Shown here piece after piece: positions 51,603-61,903 of a stretch of DNA of 64,000 nucleotides (the stretch's first letter is position 1; every line of letters begins with the position of its first letter). The notes under the pieces are model-generated. The model did no database searches. It was not told the DNA's origin and was given only the letters and a program-made list of their open reading frames with translations. Made by a program: the position numbers and the translations under genes. Source of the stretch: Olsenella uli. GTDB lineage: Bacteria; Actinomycetota; Coriobacteriia; Coriobacteriales; Atopobiaceae. The stretch covers positions 58,772-122,771 of the forward strand of contig NZ_JACJKN010000007.1 of NCBI RefSeq assembly GCF_016900775.1, in the 5' to 3' direction.

Positions 51603-52769
51603 ATGGGATACAAGACGTACACCTGCCCGATTGCGCGCGAGTGCGGAGGCTGCGAGTGGCTCGCGGTCCCCTACCCCATACAGCTGAGGCGCAAGCAGGA
51701 GCAGGTCGAGGGGCTCCTCGGGGAGATGGCCCGCGCAGACGGCGGCTCGCTCGAGGCCATTCGCGGGATGGACGAGCCGCTGCGCTACCGCCACAAGGCG
51801 GCGACGCCATTTGCCCATGCGGCGCGCGGGCGCGTGCTGAGCGGCTTCTATGCGGCGGGGACGCATCGGATTGTCCCCTGCGCGGACTGCCTCGCCGAGG
51901 ACGCGCGCGCCCGACGCATTCTGAACGCCGTTGCCCGAGTGGCCGAGAGGATGCACATCCCGCCCTATGACGAGGATCGCGGCACCGGCGTGCTGCGCCA
52001 CGCCGTCGTGCGCTGCGGGTACGCGACCGATGACGTGATGCTCGTTCTGGTGACGCGCGTGGACGAGCTGCGGGACCGCAAGCGGCTGGTGGGCGAGCTG
52101 AGGTCGGCCTGTCCCGAGGTCACGACCATCGTGCAGAACGTGAACGACCGCAGGACGAACGCGATTCTGGGGCGGAGGTGCCACACGCTCTTTGGCCCCG
52201 GCGTCATGTACGACGAGCTGCTGGGATGCCGCTTCGAGATTGGCCCCACGAGCTTCTATCAGACCAACCCCCGGCAGACCGAGGAGCTTTATCGGCTTGC
52301 AATCGAGGGCATCGCCGATGGGGAGAACGTGCTCGACGCATACTGCGGAACGGGCACGATTGGCATCTGTGCCGCGGCGCGGGGCGGCGAGACACGGATC
52401 ACGGGCGTTGAGCGGGTCCCGGGCGCCGTGGCATGTGCGCGCAGGAACGCCGAGGCCAACGGCGTGGCGGAGCGATGCCGCCTCATTGCTGAAGACGCCA
52501 CCGAGTGGATGACGCGCGAGGGCACGGCGGGCCGCTTTGATACGGTCATCATGGACCCGCCGCGGGCGGGGAGCACTCCCGAGTTCCTACATGGCGTGAC
52601 GACACTCGCGCCCGCGCGCGTGGTGTACGTCTCATGCAACGTGGTAACGCAGGCCCGTGACCTCGAGGTGCTTCGCGAGCGGGGATATCTCATCGAGCGG
52701 GTAGTGCCGGTCGACATGTTCCCGCACACCAAGCACGTAGAGTCCGTCGTGACGCTCGCGAGGCGGTAG
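51603..52769 (+). CDS. RlmD/RlmCD-like 23S rRNA (uracil-5-)methyltransferase
   Basis: This 388-residue class I RNA methyltransferase of the RumA/TrmA family has an N-terminal iron-sulfur cysteine set (CPIARECGGCEW, later PCADC). The RNA-binding part follows, then TSFYQTNPRQTEELYRLAIE, the SAM site LDAYCGTGTIGICAA, MDPPRAG and the nucleophile and base region VVYVSCNVVTQARDL. It lacks the N-terminal TRAM domain, which may be why it is shorter than typical RlmD. It is expected to methylate a uridine of 23S rRNA; which position cannot be told. The first ATG in line with the conserved cysteines is at 51603, just after a -10 element. Confidence 0.9.
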   Translation: MGYKTYTCPIARECGGCEWLAVPYPIQLRRKQEQVEGLLGEMARADGGSLEAIRGMDEPLRYRHKAATPFAHAARGRVLSGFYAAGTHRIVPCADCLAEDARARRILNAVARVAERMHIPPYDEDRGTGVLRHAVVRCGYATDDVMLVLVTRVDELRDRKRLVGELRSACPEVTTIVQNVNDRRTNAILGRRCHTLFGPGVMYDELLGCRFEIGPTSFYQTNPRQTEELYRLAIEGIADGENVLDAYCGTGTIGICAAARGGETRITGVERVPGAVACARRNAEANGVAERCRLIAEDATEWMTREGTAGRFDTVIMDPPRAGSTPEFLHGVTTLAPARVVYVSCNVVTQARDLEVLRERGYLIERVVPVDMFPHTKHVESVVTLARR

Positions 52770-52782
52770 CCGGACGGCGCCC

Positions 52783-53015
52783 TGCGCAAACAGGCCCTTG
52801 GTGCGAAATAGTCCGACCCCGCTGCGCAGTCAGGCCCTTGGTGCGGAGCCTTTCCGGCTCAATTTGCTCCGCACGCCGGGTAGCGAGTGATTCGAGTTTA
52901 TATTTCCACAGGTAGCGAGAGCGCCATCTTTTCCCCTCTCTCAAAAAGGCTTCGCACCAAGGGCCTGACTGCGCAACAGTGGGCATTTCTTTCGCACCAA
53001 GGGCCTGTTTGCGCA
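52783..53015. repeat. Paired direct/inverted 25-bp repeat element, locus B
   Basis: Plus-oriented units lie at 52783-52807 and 52823-52847. After 103 bp come minus-oriented units at 52951-52975 and 52991-53015. Unit sequence, the 40-bp period and the 15-base spacer match locus A, while spacers and most of the centre differ. The inner borders again carry a CCTTT/AAAAAGG extension. The element occupies the gap between the convergent methyltransferase and purN genes; no gene is seen in 52770-53072. Confidence 0.9.
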
Positions 53016-53072
53016 AAAAACGGGCCGTCGCCAGCATGGCGACGGCCCGCCCCACAGAGTCCAGAACCCGCG

Positions 53073-53687
53073 CTACGCCGGGTCAATGGCAACCGTCAGG
53101 TTATCCCGCACGTGGACGCGACCAACGGAGATGAGGCCCACGACCTCGGGATAGAGCTCATGCTCGATCGCATGGATGTGCTCCTCGAGCTCGTCGACCG
53201 ACCAGCCCTCCTCCACCGGAAGCGCGCGCTGCGCGATGATGGGCCCCGCGTCGTAGTCCGCGTTCGCAAAATGCACGGTCACCCCCGTGACCTTGACGCC
53301 GCGATCGTAGGCGTCCTGAATCGCGTGCGCGCCCGGGAAGCTCGGCAGCAATGCCGGATGCAGGTTCACCACACGGTTGGGGAACGACGCCAGGATGGGG
53401 TCGTGCACCTTGCGCATGTAGCCCGCCATGATGACATACTCCACGCCATGGCGCTTGAGCTCGGCGGCGATGATCTCGTCGGCCTGCTCGGGGTCGGCGT
53501 AGACATCCTTCGAGAGCGTGAGCGTCTGGATGCCAGCGGCCTCGGCGCGCTTGAGCCCATAGGCGCTCGGGCGCGAGCTCACCACAAGCTCGATGGAGGC
53601 GTCGAGCGAGCCGTCCGCGATGCGGTCGATGAGCGCCTGCAGGTTGGTACCGCTGCCGGAGATGAGAACGCCAATCCTAACGCTCAT
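53073..53687 (-). CDS. purN: Phosphoribosylglycinamide formyltransferase
   Basis: This 204-residue GAR transformylase carries out the third step of purine synthesis using 10-formyl-tetrahydrofolate. The phosphate-binding start RIGVLISGSGTNLQALID is followed by the catalytic region MAGYMRKVHDPILASFPNRV, VNLHPALLPSFPGAHAIQDA (with Asn and His), GVTVHFANADYDAGPII and the final aspartate. It is last in the pur operon and overlaps purM by 11 bp. ATG 53687 was chosen by the conserved start; the open frame goes further upstream inside purM. Confidence 0.95.
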   Translation of the reverse strand: MSVRIGVLISGSGTNLQALIDRIADGSLDASIELVVSSRPSAYGLKRAEAAGIQTLTLSKDVYADPEQADEIIAAELKRHGVEYVIMAGYMRKVHDPILASFPNRVVNLHPALLPSFPGAHAIQDAYDRGVKVTGVTVHFANADYDAGPIIAQRALPVEEGWSVDELEEHIHAIEHELYPEVVGLISVGRVHVRDNLTVAIDPA

Positions 53688-54768
53688 CGTCGTACACGAC
53701 CTTCCCCTTCTCGCCCGGCGTGCCGGCAATCACCTCACCCATGACGAACGGCGCAAACCCCGCGTCCGCGAGCGCCGCCATCACGGCGTCCTTGTCCTCG
53801 GCGGCGCAGATGACGCTCATGCCGACGCCCATGTTGAACGTGCGGTACGCCTCCTCGAGGGTGAGCTCGGCGGCGTCGACCATGTAGGTGATGACGGGCG
53901 GAATGTCCCATGTCGGCCCGGCCTCGCCGCCACGGTACACGAGCGCATCGAGCCCCTCGGGCATGGCGCGGTCCAGGTTCTCGGTGATGCCGCCGCCCGT
54001 GATGTGGGCCATCGCATGGACGGGGGCGCCGGCGCGCAGCGCCTTGAGCAGGCCGCCGGCGTAGATCGTGGTCGGACGCATCACGGCGTCGGCGAGGGAC
54101 TCGCCGCCCAGCTCGGGAAGCGGCGTCTCCAGCTCCTCCACGGTCCTGCCCTCAATGGCGACCTTGCGCACGAGCGAGTAGCCGTTGGAGTGGATGCCCG
54201 AGCTCGGGAGGCCAAGGATCACGTCACCCTCGCGCACCTTGTCGGGACCAATCATCTTGGGCCGGTCGACCACGCCCACGACAAAGCCTGCCAGGTCGTA
54301 GTCGCCCTCGGCCATGACGCCGGGGTGCTCCGCCATCTCGCCGCCCACGAGGGCGCAGCCGCTCTTGCGGCAGCCCTCGGCGATGCCGCCCACGATCTTG
54401 GCCACGTGCTCGGCACGCAGCTTGCCAATCGCAACGTAATCAAGGAAGAACAGCGGCTCGGCGCCGATGGGCACCACGTCGTCCACGCACATGGCAACGA
54501 GGTCCTCGCCCACGGTCTCGTGGCGATCAAGCAGCTGCGCAATGGCAAGCTTGGTGCCCACGCCATCGGTGCCCGAGACCAGAATCGGGTCCTCCATGTC
54601 CTTGAGTGCGGCGGCAGAGAAGCACGACCCAAAGCCCCCAAGGCCACCGACGACCTCAGGTCGGTTGGTCGTTGCCACGGCCGCCTTGATGGCGTCGACG
54701 GCGCGGGCCCCCTCGGCCGTGTCGACGCCGGCATCCGCATAGCTCACGTGCTTGCTGTTCTCTGCCAT
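53677..54768 (-). CDS. purM: Phosphoribosylformylglycinamidine cyclo-ligase (AIR synthetase)
   Basis: This 363-residue ATP-dependent enzyme makes AIR, the fifth step of purine synthesis. Conserved segments are YADAGVDTAEGARAVDAIK, LVSGTDGVGTKLAIAQ, CVDDVVPIGAEPLFFLDYVA, GCALVGGEMAEHPGVM, GLPSSGIHSNGYSLVRKV and HITGGGITENLDRAMP. The length is normal for the family. AAAGGAGCG precedes the ATG. It lies 40 bp after purF and is co-transcribed with it. Confidence 0.95.
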   Translation of the reverse strand: MAENSKHVSYADAGVDTAEGARAVDAIKAAVATTNRPEVVGGLGGFGSCFSAAALKDMEDPILVSGTDGVGTKLAIAQLLDRHETVGEDLVAMCVDDVVPIGAEPLFFLDYVAIGKLRAEHVAKIVGGIAEGCRKSGCALVGGEMAEHPGVMAEGDYDLAGFVVGVVDRPKMIGPDKVREGDVILGLPSSGIHSNGYSLVRKVAIEGRTVEELETPLPELGGESLADAVMRPTTIYAGGLLKALRAGAPVHAMAHITGGGITENLDRAMPEGLDALVYRGGEAGPTWDIPPVITYMVDAAELTLEEAYRTFNMGVGMSVICAAEDKDAVMAALADAGFAPFVMGEVIAGTPGEKGKVVYDDER

Positions 54769-54808
54769 CTCGCTCCTTTCCGCCAAAAGCCGCCCGAGGG
54801 GCCGTCCC

Positions 54809-56353
<1,545 letters not shown>

Positions 56354-56361
56354 GTCAACCC

Positions 56362-57462
56362 CTATTCGCCCGCGGCCGCCGTGGCCGCGGCCGCCTCGGA
56401 CTTGAGGGCGCACACCAGGATGGCACGGCCCTTGTCGCTGTCCTCGTAATAGCACGTGCAGAGCGAGACCGCCTTCGTCATGCCGTTGATGATCTGGGCG
56501 GCATCGCTGCGGGACGCCGCCGATTGCCCGAGCAGGCCCGAGAGGTAGGAGTGCAGCTCGTCCGTCGAGGCAAAGTTGAACTGGCGCACGTTGGTGTCGT
56601 CCGCGTTGGTCTGGTAGATGAACAGCGGCTCAAGCTCATAGCTCGCCTCCTCCGTCACGTACCAGACGGTGGAGACGCTGTCAAAGACCTGCTGGTCCTG
56701 CATGTCGGAAACCGGCTTGAACATGGACCCGTTGCGCAGGTGATGGCCATAGATGATCGTCTGCGCGTCCACCATGCCCGGCTTGACGTTCTCGTAGTCC
56801 AAAAACACCTGCCCGCCAAGGGAGTAGGTCCCCTCCGCGCTCGTATGCAGGTACTTCTCGTTGTCCTGTGCCTGGTAGACCGGGTAGTTGACGCCCGTCC
56901 CGGGAATCTGCACCCAGCCCACGACCTCGCCGTTCACGGCCTTGAGGCCCTCCCAGTCAACCTGCGGGGCACTCGAGCCGTCATCGGACAGGGTCGCATA
57001 CTCGGCAAGCTCCTCGTTGATGCGCTCCTGCTCGCCGTATTGCCACTGGTTGTAGATGAACATGCCGCCGGCGGCGATGATCAGCCCAAGGCCCACCACA
57101 AACAGGATGACCGAGAGCACGCGTGCCACGCGCTTCCGCGGGTCGCGGCTCCGCCGACCAGAGAGGTCGTACGGATCGGTCTCGACAAAGTGGGGCTCCT
57201 TGCGGCGGCGGTTGTGGCCGCGCGAGACAGTCCCGGGGTCGGACACCACCGAGACAAACCCCTCGCTCGCGCGGGGCATGCCAGCCGCGTGCGGATTGCC
57301 TGCCGGGGCGTGGTACGACTCGTCGCCACCGCGCCGCGTGCGCAGGCGCCTGGGGCCCCCGCTTCCCTCCACATGCCGGGAGGGCGCGCCCGCCGCAGGG
57401 CGAGAAGGACGAGCGGAGCCCCTCGGGTCAGTCCCGTCGGGCTGCTTGAAGTGAGACGCCAT
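56362..57462 (-). CDS. Class B sortase inside the purine operon
   Basis: This 366-residue membrane transpeptidase has a long basic cytoplasmic part (residues 1-110, rich in Arg, Pro and Gly) ahead of the membrane helix (about 112-136). The SrtB fold follows: [34 protein letters not shown] with the catalytic histidine, and [20 protein letters not shown] with the catalytic cysteine and arginine. It lies 12 bp after purE and 8 bp before purF. It may be the general sortase of the host; the wall protein at 63.0 kb with VPETG is a possible substrate. The cytoplasmic extension is much longer than in typical sortases. Confidence 0.9.
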   Translation of the reverse strand: MASHFKQPDGTDPRGSARPSRPAAGAPSRHVEGSGGPRRLRTRRGGDESYHAPAGNPHAAGMPRASEGFVSVVSDPGTVSRGHNRRRKEPHFVETDPYDLSGRRSRDPRKRVARVLSVILFVVGLGLIIAAGGMFIYNQWQYGEQERINEELAEYATLSDDGSSAPQVDWEGLKAVNGEVVGWVQIPGTGVNYPVYQAQDNEKYLHTSAEGTYSLGGQVFLDYENVKPGMVDAQTIIYGHHLRNGSMFKPVSDMQDQQVFDSVSTVWYVTEEASYELEPLFIYQTNADDTNVRQFNFASTDELHSYLSGLLGQSAASRSDAAQIINGMTKAVSLCTCYYEDSDKGRAILVCALKSEAAAATAAAGE

Positions 57463-57474
57463 GCGCGGCTCTCC

Positions 57475-57936
57475 TTAGGCCTCGGCCATCTGACGCTTGA
57501 ACTCCACGGTCTTCTCGCGATACTCGGGCATGGTGGCGCCGAGGATCTGCGTGGCGTAGATGGCCGCGTTCTTGGCGCCGTTGATGGCCACGCAGGCCAC
57601 CGGCACGCCAGACGGCATCTGCACCATGGAGAGCAGCGAGTCCATGCCACCGAGGTCGGAGGTCTTCATGGGCACGCCGATGATGGGCAGCGGCGTGAAG
57701 GCCGCCACCACGCCGCCCAGGTGCGCTGCCTTGCCGGCGGCGGCAATGATCACCTTGAGGCCGCGGTCGGCGGCGCTGCCCGCCCACTCGTGAACCTTGT
57801 CGGGCGTGCGGTGAGCGCTGGCGATGACCAGCTCGTACGGCACGCCAAGCTCCTCGAGCTGCTTCGTGCATGCCTCCATGGTGGGCATGTCGGACTTTGA
57901 TCCCATGATGATTCCCACGAGCGGCTGGTCTGCCAT
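57475..57936 (-). CDS. purE: N5-carboxyaminoimidazole ribonucleotide mutase
   Basis: This 153-residue enzyme converts N5-CAIR to CAIR in purine synthesis. Typical segments are [77 protein letters not shown] and [20 protein letters not shown]. It opens the purE-sortase-purF-purM-purN operon. GAGAGGAGCATC precedes the ATG. A TATACT-like -10 on the minus strand (57969-57974) lies about 33 bp upstream of the ATG. The usual partner purK is not in this window. Confidence 0.95.
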   Translation of the reverse strand: MADQPLVGIIMGSKSDMPTMEACTKQLEELGVPYELVIASAHRTPDKVHEWAGSAADRGLKVIIAAAGKAAHLGGVVAAFTPLPIIGVPMKTSDLGGMDSLLSMVQMPSGVPVACVAINGAKNAAIYATQILGATMPEYREKTVEFKRQMAEA

Positions 57937-58022
57937 GATGCTCCTCTCGACTCATTTGCTGCCCTCCCAGTATACGCGACCAGCAGCAGGTCGCCACGGG
58001 CGCCCGGCGAGTCCACGCATGC

Positions 58023-58397
58023 TCACGCCTGCGCAGCGGCGGCCTCCTTGCTGGGATCTTGGACGATCACCGACGGCTCAACCTTCAGGGGCGGAATCCC
58101 CAGCCGAAGGTCGCGCTCCTGCTCCTCGCGCAGGCGCTCCCAAATCCACGTCCTGAGCAGGCTCTGGCGCGGCTGCCCGCAGCGGCGGGCCTGCTCGTCA
58201 ATCTGCTTGATCATGTGTATGGGCAGGTCGAGGTTGATCTTCTTGGTGAGCGTGGTTATGAAGACGGTGTCGGGCTCGGGCTCTATCCATCTGGCATGCT
58301 CATCATCCAGGAAGTCGCTGATGTCCTCGCCGTTGTCGAACATCTCGTCAAACTCCTCGACGGTTATCCTTCTCTTGCCATCTTTTGAAACGATCAT
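58023..58397 (-). CDS. BrnA-like antitoxin
   Basis: This 124-residue protein has an acidic N-terminal half with FDNGEDISDFLDDEHARWIE. A ribbon-helix-helix segment (KINLDLPIHMIKQIDEQARR, then SLLRTWIWERLREEQ) follows, and a C-terminal tail. Its gene overlaps the brnT-like gene by 50 bp, in the order toxin then antitoxin, as in known BrnT/BrnA pairs. It should bind and neutralise the toxin and repress the pair's promoter. The product is a little longer than most BrnA proteins. Confidence 0.85.
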   Translation of the reverse strand: MIVSKDGKRRITVEEFDEMFDNGEDISDFLDDEHARWIEPEPDTVFITTLTKKINLDLPIHMIKQIDEQARRCGQPRQSLLRTWIWERLREEQERDLRLGIPPLKVEPSVIVQDPSKEAAAAQA

Positions 58398-58656
58398 ATG
58401 CCTCTACCCCCTTCTTTCTTGAGCGTCGTACGGAGATGATGCGCACGGCCTGCTTGCGATAGGTAATGACGGCGGTCCAATGCATCCCATTGATCATTCC
58501 GAACACCGCATACCGCTCGTTGTCGCTTCCCGGCTTGGCTGGCTTTTCAAGCACCGGCCCGCCCCAAAGCGCCTGCGCCGCCACAAAATCTATCCCGTGT
58601 TTCTCGAAGTTCTTCCTGCTCTTCTCTGGGTCCCACTCAAAGTCCTTTGGCCTCAT
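58348..58656 (-). CDS. BrnT-like toxin (DUF497)
   Basis: This 102-residue ribonuclease-type toxin has the DUF497 pattern: FEWDPEKSRKNFEKHGIDFV, then RYAVFGMINGMHWTAVITYR and RIISVRRSRKKGVEAYDRF. BrnT toxins cut RNA and arrest growth until neutralised by BrnA. GGGGAGGAGCG precedes the ATG. The pair stands between purE and the pyridoxamine kinase gene without other mobile-element signs. Confidence 0.88.
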   Translation of the reverse strand: MRPKDFEWDPEKSRKNFEKHGIDFVAAQALWGGPVLEKPAKPGSDNERYAVFGMINGMHWTAVITYRKQAVRIISVRRSRKKGVEAYDRFKRWQEKDNRRGV

Positions 58657-58969
58657 CGCTCCTCCCCACTATAGCAAACATATCGATTCAGTATTGATTC
58701 GCTATCTTTTTGCCGAACACCCTAGCAGGGGCCGCGTACGCAAAGCTGACACCAAGCTCCCGGGACGCTGACGCACGGGCCGCCTTTCCGCAGGCACGAG
58801 CCCCCAAGACAGGCCGTGCGGAATTGAGTCGGCAATCTTTCCTCCACACGGACGGCACATCAGCGGGACGCGCCGAGGCAAATGGGACATTGTCGCCCCG
58901 CACGCCCCAAAAAGGGCTATCCTTGCCTGCGTACGCTGGTCCATCAGTCCGCGGACAAAGGAGAATCCC
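58657..58969. other. Intergenic region between the divergent BrnT and pyridoxamine kinase genes
   Basis: These 313 bases hold the promoters of both divergent genes. A TATCCT sequence at 58918-58923 could be a -10 for the kinase gene, but no -35 at the right distance is visible. No small gene, repeat or stable hairpin stands out. Confidence 0.4.
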
Positions 58970-59845
58970 ATGAACAACGCCAGCAATCTGCACCTCTACC
59001 AGCGCGAGGGCGGCTATCTGCCGCGCGTCGCGGCCGTCCACGACCTGTGCGGCTACGGCAAGTGCTCGCTCGGGGTGGCCATCCCCGTGCTCTCTGCAGC
59101 AGGCATCGACGTCTGCCCCGTCCCCACGTCGCTCTTCTCGGCGCACACGCGCTTTCCCAAGTTCTACATGCACGACACCACGCCCATGCTCACCGAGTAC
59201 CTCGACGCCTGGCGCGAGGAGGGCATCCAGCTTGATGGCATCTACTCAGGCTTCCTCGGCTCGGCCGAGCAGGTCGACGCCATCCTGCGCCTCTATCGCG
59301 AGTACCCCAAGGCGCTGCGCATCGTCGACCCCGTCATGGGCGACGGCGGCGCCAAGTACCCCACCTACACCGACGAGATGTGCGAGGCCATGAAGGGCCT
59401 TGTGGACGGCGCGGACGTGCTCACGCCCAACCTCACCGAGGCCTCCATCCTCACGGGCATTGCCTACGCAGGGCAAGACGTTGACGAGGGCTACATCAAG
59501 GGCATGATGGACGCGCTTCTGGGCATGGGCGCCAAGTCAGTGGTGCTCAAGGGCGTTGTCCACGAGGGCGAGAGCATCATCCGCAACTACGTGAGCGTGA
59601 GAGGCGGCGACGTCGAGGAAGTCTCCGGCGAGCTGCTGCCCTACATGCTGCACGGCACGGGCGACCTCTTTGCGTCCGGCCTCACCGCCGCCATCTACGC
59701 CGGCGAGAGCCTGCTCTCCGCCGTCGAGTTTGCCGGCGGGCTCGTGCGTCACGCGATGGAGATCACCCCCGCTCAGCCGGACTACCAGGTCCGCGGCGTC
59801 AGCTTTGAGAGCGTGCTCGGAGACGTGACCGCGCTGCTCGCGTAG
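58970..59845 (+). CDS. Pyridoxal/pyridoxamine kinase-type enzyme
   Basis: This 291-residue ribokinase-fold kinase phosphorylates B6 vitamers with ATP for cofactor salvage. RVAAVHDLCGYGKCSLGVAI at the start, DGIYSGFLGSAEQVDAI, RIVDPVMGDGGAKYPTY and ADVLTPNLTEASILTGI follow the PdxY/pyridoxamine kinase pattern. The catalytic-region motif reads LHGTGDLFASGLTAAI. AAAGGAGAATCCC precedes the ATG. It is monocistronic with a strong terminator. Confidence 0.93.
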   Translation: MNNASNLHLYQREGGYLPRVAAVHDLCGYGKCSLGVAIPVLSAAGIDVCPVPTSLFSAHTRFPKFYMHDTTPMLTEYLDAWREEGIQLDGIYSGFLGSAEQVDAILRLYREYPKALRIVDPVMGDGGAKYPTYTDEMCEAMKGLVDGADVLTPNLTEASILTGIAYAGQDVDEGYIKGMMDALLGMGAKSVVLKGVVHEGESIIRNYVSVRGGDVEEVSGELLPYMLHGTGDLFASGLTAAIYAGESLLSAVEFAGGLVRHAMEITPAQPDYQVRGVSFESVLGDVTALLA

Positions 59846-59869
59846 CGCTCCGTCCCACCAAAACGCACC

Positions 59870-59904
59870 AACCGGCCCCGCCCCAGAGGCGGGGCCGGTT
59901 TTTT
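59870..59904 (+). terminator. Intrinsic terminator of the pyridoxamine kinase gene
   Basis: AACCGGCCCCGCC pairs with GGCGGGGCCGGTT around the loop CCAGA, followed by six T residues. It is a textbook rho-independent terminator 25 bp after the stop. Confidence 0.92.
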
Positions 59905-60020
59905 GCCGAGCGTATCGCCAGGCGCGCACACGCCTCTCTTTGAGGCGCCCTTGGACCCCATTGTTGCGGCACGTACGCACTCGTCCCCGCCACGGGACCG
60001 CGCAAAAGGCGCCCCGCAGC

Positions 60021-60057
60021 AAAAACCGCCCGCGGAGTCCAGCGACCCCGCGGGCGG
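60021..60057 (-). terminator. Intrinsic terminator of the DUF6273 gene
   Basis: On the minus strand CCGCCCGCGG pairs with CCGCGGGCGG and is followed by five T residues. It lies about 20 bp after the stop of the convergent DUF6273 gene. Confidence 0.88.
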
Positions 60058-60078
60058 CAAAGCTCTCAGTGATGGCGC

Positions 60079-61734
60079 CTAGAGGCAGAACCCCACAACA
60101 ATTGCCAGCTCACGACCACTGTTGCGGTAGTAGTGCGGGCTGCCCTCGGGCGTGACCGTCATGTAATAGTCTCCGGCGCTCGGCTCGGGCGTGCGGAGCC
60201 ACCAGTCCTCGCCGCTGGACAGGCGCAGGTAGTCAAAGCCGTCGTTCCACGTCACGCCGGCATCGGCATAGACCTGGTACTGCTCGCCCTCCATCTGGTA
60301 TCCAACGTAGTCGCTGTTGGTGGTCTGCGCGGCCACGTCCCCGGACAGCTCGGAGCAGGAGGGGATCCACACGCTCTCGGAGGTGAGCGACTGCCCACCG
60401 CCCGCCGTCACGGGGTTGTTGGTGGTCTTGCTCACAGAAACGATCGAGCCGGCCAGCTCCTCGGGAAGCTCCGCCATGAAGGACTGGTTGAGCCACGAGC
60501 ACAGGGAGGTCTGCCCCCAGGCAACGGACTCGACGGAGGCGTTGAGGGGCTGGGTGCCCACGGACGCGCGCGCAACAAAGCTGATGCCCGCAACGCCCGA
60601 GCCGTCGGCCTTGTCATCGTGGCGGAAGCCGGCAATGGTCACGGGCACCACCGTGCCGTCAGAGAGCGCAAGGTCCTTCGTGTTCTCAATGCTCAGCCTG
60701 CCCGAAGCGTCGCACAGGTTGTACTGCTTGGCAATCTCAAGCCCCTCGTCGTCGCTCGACGCGGTGGCGATAAGCGCGGAGATCTGGGAGAGCTCCTCCC
60801 AGGAGTAGTCCGCAAAGGCCGCGCGCACCTCGGGGGCGCCCTCCTCCGCAGCGGGCTCCTCTTCCTCCTCCTGCGGCTGAAGGGTCTCAACGGGCTCGGT
60901 CGAGGGCTGTTCGACGGGCGGCGCCGGCTCGTCCTTCGGCGCAAACGGCCCCAGCCAGCTCGTGGCAACGGCGTAGCATACGCCGCCAACCAGAACTGCC
61001 GCCAGGGCACCGCACACGCCCAGGACAATCCGCCGGTCGGGCTGGAAGCCCCTCATGCGTTCGCCCACGCGGGCGGCCCCGTCCCTCACGCGACCAAACG
61101 CCTCGGTAGGAAACGACGCGCCGGCCGCCTCGCCAGGCTGGGGCGCAGGAGCCTCAAATCCCGCCTCCTCGCCAACCGCGCTACGGGCCGGCATGCTCGA
61201 CGTGTCGTCAAGCTCGTCCTCCGCAACGGGCTCCTTGCCAGCCACAATCTGCGGTTCTGGCTCGGCAGACACCACGGGCGCGGCGGCCTGCGGCTCGGGC
61301 ATGGCAAAGTCGACGGTCTTCTCCAGATCCGGCGCCTCGGAAGCCGGCGTGGGTTCGACGGCCTCGGGGCGCTCGGGCTCCGTTGGCCCCTGCGCGGCAG
61401 AGGCGGACGCGGCGGCGCGCTCGCGGGGAGGCCTCCTCGCCGGAACGGCCTCCTCCGGCCGCAGTGCGTCATACGAGGCGTTATAGTGCGCGTAAGGCGA
61501 GCGACGAGAAGCGCTCTGACTGCTGTGGGGGACATACGGCCGCGGAATGCGCGGCGTCACCCTGACCGCTCGGGGCGGCGGGGCAACGGGCACCAGCGGC
61601 ACCGCGCCGGCGGCCATGGGATCGAGGGGCTCCTCGAGCTTCTTGGGAGCCGGCACCTCCTCGACGGGAGCACCGCATCCGGGGCAGAAACGAGCCTTCT
61701 CGGGCAGCTCCTCACCGCATTTCTTGCACTTCAC
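60079..61734 (-). CDS. Zinc-ribbon membrane protein with DUF6273 domain
   Basis: This 551-residue protein starts with a zinc ribbon (MKCKKCGEELPEKARFCPGC), followed by about 210 disordered Pro/Ala/Glu-rich residues. One membrane helix lies at about 238-258 (VLGVCGALAAVLVGGVCYAV), with an acidic spacer after it. The extracellular C-terminal domain is DUF6273-like: LALSDGTVVPVTIAGFRHDD, SLCSWLNQSFMAELPEEL, VWIPSCSELSG, GEDWWLRTPEPSAGDYYMTV and the closing GRELAIVVGFCL. The domain is frequent on surface proteins of gut Firmicutes and actinobacteria, function unknown. The start is GTG at 61734 with AGGGAAGGGA upstream. Only four bases separate the second Cys pair from the usual ribbon spacing, so zinc binding is likely. 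Confidence 0.85.
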   Translation of the reverse strand: MKCKKCGEELPEKARFCPGCGAPVEEVPAPKKLEEPLDPMAAGAVPLVPVAPPPRAVRVTPRIPRPYVPHSSQSASRRSPYAHYNASYDALRPEEAVPARRPPRERAAASASAAQGPTEPERPEAVEPTPASEAPDLEKTVDFAMPEPQAAAPVVSAEPEPQIVAGKEPVAEDELDDTSSMPARSAVGEEAGFEAPAPQPGEAAGASFPTEAFGRVRDGAARVGERMRGFQPDRRIVLGVCGALAAVLVGGVCYAVATSWLGPFAPKDEPAPPVEQPSTEPVETLQPQEEEEEPAAEEGAPEVRAAFADYSWEELSQISALIATASSDDEGLEIAKQYNLCDASGRLSIENTKDLALSDGTVVPVTIAGFRHDDKADGSGVAGISFVARASVGTQPLNASVESVAWGQTSLCSWLNQSFMAELPEELAGSIVSVSKTTNNPVTAGGGQSLTSESVWIPSCSELSGDVAAQTTNSDYVGYQMEGEQYQVYADAGVTWNDGFDYLRLSSGEDWWLRTPEPSAGDYYMTVTPEGSPHYYRNSGRELAIVVGFCL

Positions 61735-61903
61735 GTTGGGTCCCTTCCCTAGCTCTCCAAGCTTTTACGTTAACACGAAGCAGGTAAAGGAATCATCAGG
61801 ACCTTACACGTCTTCGATAGACGGCGTGGAGTAAAGGGGCAGTTGAGGCGCAGCAACGGGTAAGCCCCTGACCGCCGGACGAGAAGAACGTGCCGCCCGG
61901 GCG

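Noticed and set aside
58890..58923. Promoter TTGTCG / TATCCT for the pyridoxamine kinase gene
   Set aside because: The spacing of 22 bases is too long for a standard promoter; only the -10 part might be real.
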